Shown piece by piece: positions 60,301 through 64,000 of a DNA stretch of 64,000 nt. Source of the DNA: Sipunculus nudus (lineage: Eukaryota; Annelida; Sipuncula; Golfingiida; Sipunculidae); the NCBI GenBank assembly GCA_026874595.1, contig CM049307.1, positions 31,793,862 through 31,857,861 of the forward strand. The letters are read 5' to 3'. How positions within the stretch are numbered: the stretch's first letter is position 1; each line of letters opens with the position of its first letter. Under the pieces are notes generated by a model that was given only the letters and a program-made list of their open reading frames with translations, was not told where the DNA came from and searched no databases. The position numbers and the translations under genes were made by a program.

Positions 60301-61777
60301 AATATTACGTTACTTGCTTTCAACGTTACTTTAAAAAATATTATTTACTTTACAGGCATTAATTTAAAAACTGCTACAGGCACCTTTTCAAGAAAGGGGC
60401 TACCAAATGAACTTAAATGTAGTACATACATTTTTTATCATCTGGATGAAATTTCCAAATATTGGTAGGTAGCGGGGTCCGGGGACATGGGAGAGCTGAG
60501 GGTTGATCAGAGGCCACAAATAATACCTGAAAAAATAGAAAGGTATCATCCACCTGTATTTTTAAATTAGCATATTGCGATATCCGACGTCTACATGTTA
60601 GCTAGAGATAATCTCTTTACCCTATCGAAGGGGCCGATTTCTTTATCAGACGTCTGTTATTTAAAGATAATCTTTTGAACATTTGAAAGGGGCCTATTTG
60701 TATATCTAATATCCATTAACTAGAGGTTATCTCTTGAACCTATTATAAAAATAGATTAGAAAACACCGATCCCACTCTACACAGACTGTAGGTTTTGTTT
60801 ATATCCAGATTTTTATAACGTGGAGCAAACCAAAATAATCCAACACATTCAACAAGGACATGGCGCCAACTTAGACGAACTAGGATTTTCCAAAGGCGTT
60901 TTGCAACTCGTGATTTTTCAGCTTCTGCACATATGCAACCTTCTACCTTGGACACAATTGCCGTGTTCCATAAGGGCTTTTAATAAACAAGTTAACGTTT
61001 TAAGGGCTTTTTTTAACAGGATTTACATGCAGTTCATCAACATGTATACAGGGTAAGACAGAAATCAAATCAATTCTACGGAAGGTGTAGATGATCTGCT
61101 TGCTTTAAATAAAATAAGTTAAATCTGAAATCAGAAAGGTAGGATTGATGTTTGTTCATATACATGGACCTTCAAGTCTTTAGATATATTTCTGCTTGAT
61201 TTCTGCATGTCCTAGTATTTAATATCATAGGACATGAAGGTTCATGTACGGACTAGTTATATATGCCTGGATGAGAGTTGTTAAATATTTGTTACTTGAT
61301 GTTTAATAACGGGAGCCATAAATTGTGAATTAGACTGCGAGTCTGTTATAGTAACAAGGAGTTGGGGACATTATATATCTCCATTATATACCTTTTAGGG
61401 GATGTTTGTCGACATTTCTGGGCTCCCTTTTCCTGGAGATGAGGACCTACCGGAGTAATAATCTCTCGGTGTAAATGGTAACCCTCCCCTTCCTAAGATC
61501 TGGATCCGCCCCTGAGACAGATGACCAGACGATAATTTGGATTACATACCTTCATTCTTCGAAAAGTTCTTGAAAAAAAAACAGGATTGCTAACATCCTA
61601 AATTTGACTTAAAAGACAGCTGCCTTGTGTCGAGTTACCTGTACGTGTGCCTTTACAGACAATTTGCAGCATTGATTCACTCAGAAATACTCACCCCGTC
61701 AAGATGACCACTAAAGCCACCAATACACCCGTGGCGTTGACCGTACAAAAATTATCCCAGATTGTTGAAAACATCAT
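46619..61777 (-). CDS. Gene C: complete CYP3-clan cytochrome P450, 14 exons, 510-511 aa
   Basis: Closest paralog of gene B. Exons 5' to 3': 61695-61777, 60430-60526, 60034-60086, 59417-59513, 57608-57721, 57152-57234, 56785-56933, 56492-56616, 55723-55837, 48791-48951, 48312-48400, 47867-48004, 47377-47530, 46619-46696. No internal stop; all phases fit. Two adjacent ATGs (61777 and 61774) exist; the second matches A and B. The frame is also open further upstream, but the family supports MFSTIW as the N terminus. Motifs: anchor [53 protein letters not shown]. Intron 9 carries a 4.06-kb TIR element and intron 13 a splice-donor repeat array. Predicted ER monooxygenase; substrate unknown. Confidence 0.95.
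46985..47376 (-). repeat. ~38-bp tandem array (~10 copies) of the exon 13 donor region, gene C
   Basis: Coding-strand unit is TCTCTCCTCCTACCGGCTCA followed by TACCATCAGACGTAAGTT: the last ~25 nt of exon 13 plus its donor. Units are imperfect (33-42 bp); about half keep a GTAAG-type donor. The array starts exactly at the exon 13 donor. Confidence 0.9.
47377..47530 (-). CDS. Gene C exon 13: heme-binding loop
   Basis: 154 nt. [46 protein letters not shown] and LLPSD. Without splicing, the frame stays open through the following repeats for about 51 further codons to a stop at 47224. Confidence 0.93.
47565..47613. repeat. (TA)n microsatellite, intron 12 of gene C
   Basis: About 22 TA units, orthologous in position to 18150-18203 in gene B. 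Confidence 0.95.
47867..48004 (-). CDS. Gene C exon 12
   Basis: 138 nt. [20 protein letters not shown] then [20 protein letters not shown] and KFDPDR. Confidence 0.93.
48312..48400 (-). CDS. Gene C exon 11: K-helix
   Basis: 89 nt. [20 protein letters not shown] then TLRKFPPAL; ExxR present. Confidence 0.92.
48599..48654. repeat. (GT)n/(GA)n microsatellite, intron 10 of gene C
   Basis: GT units then about 22 GA units. A second GT/GA tract at 48749-48776 lies against the exon 10 donor. Confidence 0.95.
48791..48951 (-). CDS. Gene C exon 10: I-helix
   Basis: 161 nt. [20 protein letters not shown] then [20 protein letters not shown]. Donor GTGAGC followed by TC and CA tracts. Confidence 0.93.
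50150..50970. repeat. 281-bp tandem repeat, ~3 units
   Basis: TAAAATCAAGAAAGCT blocks recur at about 50451 and 50732, with an earlier diverged copy near 50170. Each unit holds the palindrome GGTGGCGCCACC twice, 149 bp apart (50434/50583 and 50714/50863). Confidence 0.88.
51198..53830. repeat. ~336-bp tandem repeat, ~8 units
   Basis: Units start near 51198, 51540, 51884, 52220, 52556, 52893, 53229 and 53566. Shared phrases include GGATATGGGTAACAGAGACC and CATGATCAATATGTATG. The last four units form a 673-bp two-unit block that appears duplicated without visible change. Confidence 0.92.
55723..55837 (-). CDS. Gene C exon 9
   Basis: 115 nt. [20 protein letters not shown] then [18 protein letters not shown]. 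Confidence 0.92.
56492..56616 (-). CDS. Gene C exon 8
   Basis: 125 nt. [20 protein letters not shown] then [19 protein letters not shown]. Only two residues differ from gene B. Confidence 0.93.
56785..56933 (-). CDS. Gene C exon 7
   Basis: 149 nt. [20 protein letters not shown] then [19 protein letters not shown]. Confidence 0.93.
57152..57234 (-). CDS. Gene C exon 6
   Basis: 83 nt. [20 protein letters not shown] then QTGFDAKE. Acceptor AAACAG follows an 80-bp TA tract. Confidence 0.92.
57239..57320. repeat. (TA)n microsatellite at the exon 6 acceptor, gene C
   Basis: About 40 TA units ending a few bases from the acceptor AG on the coding strand. Confidence 0.95.
57608..57721 (-). CDS. Gene C exon 5: C-helix
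   Basis: 114 nt. [20 protein letters not shown] then [18 protein letters not shown]. Donor GTCGAG. Confidence 0.92.
59417..59513 (-). CDS. Gene C exon 4
   Basis: 97 nt. [19 protein letters not shown] then [13 protein letters not shown]. Donor GTGAGT, no array after it. Confidence 0.93.
60034..60086 (-). CDS. Gene C exon 3
   Basis: 53 nt. [17 protein letters not shown], with Tyr where B has Asn. Confidence 0.92.
60430..60526 (-). CDS. Gene C exon 2: proline hinge
   Basis: 97 nt. [20 protein letters not shown] then [12 protein letters not shown]. Donor GTATGT. Confidence 0.93.
61695..61777 (-). CDS. Gene C exon 1: N-terminal anchor
   Basis: [16 protein letters not shown] then [11 protein letters not shown]. 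Donor GTGAGTATT. Single copy here, triplicated in gene B. Confidence 0.88.
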
Positions 61778-61915
61778 CGTGTTCTTGCTAAACCCACTGA
61801 CTTGGCTGGTCGGCCAGGTGTCTCCAACTGGATGCTCAGGTTGATCTAATTTCAAGAGACTTGGCTGTTTGGCATGGGGCTTCGCTGTGTGGTGTGTACC
61901 AGATAAGATAATCAC
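61778..61915 (-). promoter_or_regulatory. Putative 5' UTR/proximal flank of gene C
   Basis: Conserved with 32346-32470 upstream of gene B: both contain ACTTGG/ACTCCG...GTTTGGCA and TTCAAGAGACT in the same order. No clear TATA box was identified. Confidence 0.3.
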
Positions 61916-64000
61916 CATGCACGCTAGTGACGTAGTATATGTGCTATCAATGTGGCCTTAGTGTCAACTTGTGCAGGCATATTATCTCCCTGGAACTTGG
62001 AACTTGGAATCGCAAAACTTGGAACTTGGAACATCAATGGGCATAAAGAGTACTTTATGCCCCTGCCTTGGCGCTCAGGGCTGGGTATCGGTCTGCCTAT
62101 TCAGGTATACAATACGTACTGCGATACACTAAATTCGATATCCGATACATATTGACAATACGTTCCATTTTTCTTTGTATATCATTTTCTATATAAAAGC
62201 TTTGAATATATAAAATGTTTCTTACATTTTCTAATAAACAGCATATCCATTATGTTCTGCATTTATGCTGGATATCAAATAGATTAAAACAGACCAGTTA
62301 ATAAAACTAACTGATAAAAAAACCTTTATTTCATATATATATATGGTCCATTAAAACAGGCATATTTAGCATATATTATTTTGTTTAAAACTTGAGCCAA
62401 AACCTCAAAGGGCTGCTCTTTCTCTTTGGGTTGGATATACGGATATCACAATATGAGCCCAATTTGATAGGTGGCTTGGAATACGTAATATGTAGGGAAC
62501 AAAATTTTCCAAACCCCGTTGCCTTATCCTAGTTTACTGAATAATCTTCTGAATATTAAAACAACGATCCTGTTTAAGCCCTTTGCACTCCCCCTTTCCC
62601 ACCATATTTTTTTCTGGAAAAATCATATGCTTTTTTCATGTTATTATATTACACAGTAAATTGTTGTACATTTATTTGCGCTCACACGCACCTGATTATC
62701 TTCGGAACCCTGACATGCGGATATACATTTCTTATACAGTAGACGGTAGGGCAAAATATTTATCTTGTTTAAGTCCTAACATTCAAAATATAAAATATAA
62801 AGAGGCTATATAGCTTTATTAGCAGTTAAGGTTATAATTTAGATTTAGCAAAATTTGTTAGCAGTCATTTTTATTCCTCGAGACGACCAATACAGTATGG
62901 ACAGCGTATCGGTTACCGTATCGACGTTCAGTATCGTTATATCAATCTATTGATACAGCCCTAGTACTGCTGGGTAGAGCTGGATTAAAGACGCTTTATT
63001 CAATGCGCTCTGCTGCTCCACATAAGAACGGAGTATCACCATTGTGTATTCCGTTACAAGGTGGTTAGTAATCATGAGCAATGGTTTCCTGCATATTCGT
63101 GCACAACTCCATGCATAGGAAGAGGAGGCATATATAGGTTGATGAGTTATTTCATGTCAAAAAAAGAGTAAGAAATTTTCCGGTGAGTGCAGATCAGGGG
63201 GAGGGGCTATATACTCCCGCTTCTGTATCGACACCCCTGCTTATTATTAAGGAGTGTGATTAATTTAGCCAAAGCTTTTAACATACGCTATACTGTATAT
63301 GTTAGAGTCTGTAAATAAATCAATGGCTTTGTTTACAGCTTTAAGCTTATAATTATGTTTCAACATTACATGGAAACTTATATAGAGCAGCTGAAAACAA
63401 CCTCTCTTTTAAGTAGATAAACAATGAATGCAATATTTCTCTGTATGGATCGGGGGGGGGGGGGGGGGGTAAGGGAAACATGCAGTTTAATTAAGAGCCT
63501 TATCTAAAAAAGTCTGAATTGTACAAACAGTTTCACAAGGAAGTAGGAACCTTGAAGGTTCGCGTTGACACCCTTCATGCGCAGCTACAATGGTTAAGTC
63601 ATGTACAGTCACATATGAACGAATGAATCTTGGAATATGTGCCGAATAAGTGAATGCAAATACGGTTTTGGAGCATCTCTTTTTGCAGTCAATTTCAAGT
63701 AGCGGCCCCGCTCAGACGGCTTTTGACTTAGCTACAAAAGGCCTATAGCTAATTGTATGACTGGCTAAATTTAGGTTTGATGCAAAACTCAAGCGCTGCG
63801 GGACAAATATATATGTCTGCTTATGCATGCAATGTATAACACTTTTTTCCTGTGACACAATATACGCTGCATAATAAAATTTTCGCATTACCTGGTTGTG
63901 CAAATATAATTTTACTGATGTTTAATTACTCCAAGACTCCCACCTGTTTATGTATACTAATTATACTCATTAAGTATTTTACAATTATTGGTGCATCTGC
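61916..64000. other. Region upstream of gene C to the window end
   Basis: No gene seen. Patches match the region upstream of gene B (62965-63110 with 33315-33440; 63190-63365 with 33860-34035). Contains a short ACTTGGAACTTGGAA repeat (about 61996-62030) and a polyG run (63450-63468). Confidence 0.6.

Overview
The window is AT-rich nuclear DNA from an animal. Coding sequence is split into short exons with GT..AG introns, and introns and spacers are full of microsatellites, minisatellites, SINE-like copies and retroelement remains. The main content is a head-to-tail, minus-strand tandem array of cytochrome P450 genes of the CYP3 clan (CYP3A-like). The exon sizes (53, 114, 149 nt and others) and the motifs (WRRQR or WRKQR C-helix, AAYETTSS I-helix, ETLR K-helix, [10 protein letters not shown] heme loop) are diagnostic. 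Intron structure, a V/Meta-type tRNA SINE and GACGGACGG-tailed repeats suggest a mollusc, probably a bivalve; that assignment is inference.

Layout from high to low coordinate, which is 5' to 3' for the P450 genes. Gene C (61777-46619) and gene B (32345-17485) are complete 14-exon genes. Every exon keeps open frame and matching phase, predicting 510 aa (511 if the first of two ATGs is used in C). Between them lies pseudogene D (36889-34901), a remnant of exons 1-4. Gene A (11278-79) has exons 1-10; its exons 11-14 lie beyond the left edge. B and C belong to a large segmental duplication that also covers flanking DNA. Gene A and remnant D form a second lineage. A decayed Ty3/Gypsy LTR retrotransposon (39128-44511, 5-bp target duplication ATAAC) sits on the plus strand between the repeat units of B and C. 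A 4.06-kb element with terminal inverted repeats and internal tandem arrays (49859-53913) interrupts intron 9 of gene C.

The most unusual signal is that tandem repeats in this locus have grown repeatedly out of exon/5'-splice-site junctions. (1) Intron 4 of gene A holds about 70 copies of a 29-bp unit that is the last ~16 nt of exon 4 plus its GTAAGTATAG donor. (2) A ~38-bp unit made of the end of exon 13 plus its GTAAGT donor is repeated about ten times in gene C and twice in gene B. (3) The 3' part of exon 1 plus its GTGAGTATT donor lies in a 183-bp triplication in gene B. (4) Remnant D carries a few units of the gene A type. Dinucleotide tracts also abut the exon 10 donor and the exon 6 acceptor in all three genes.

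The three P450s are expected to be ER-anchored microsomal monooxygenases fed by NADPH-P450 reductase, and the array fits a detoxification gene cluster. No RNA gene, CRISPR array or other confident protein-coding gene was seen.
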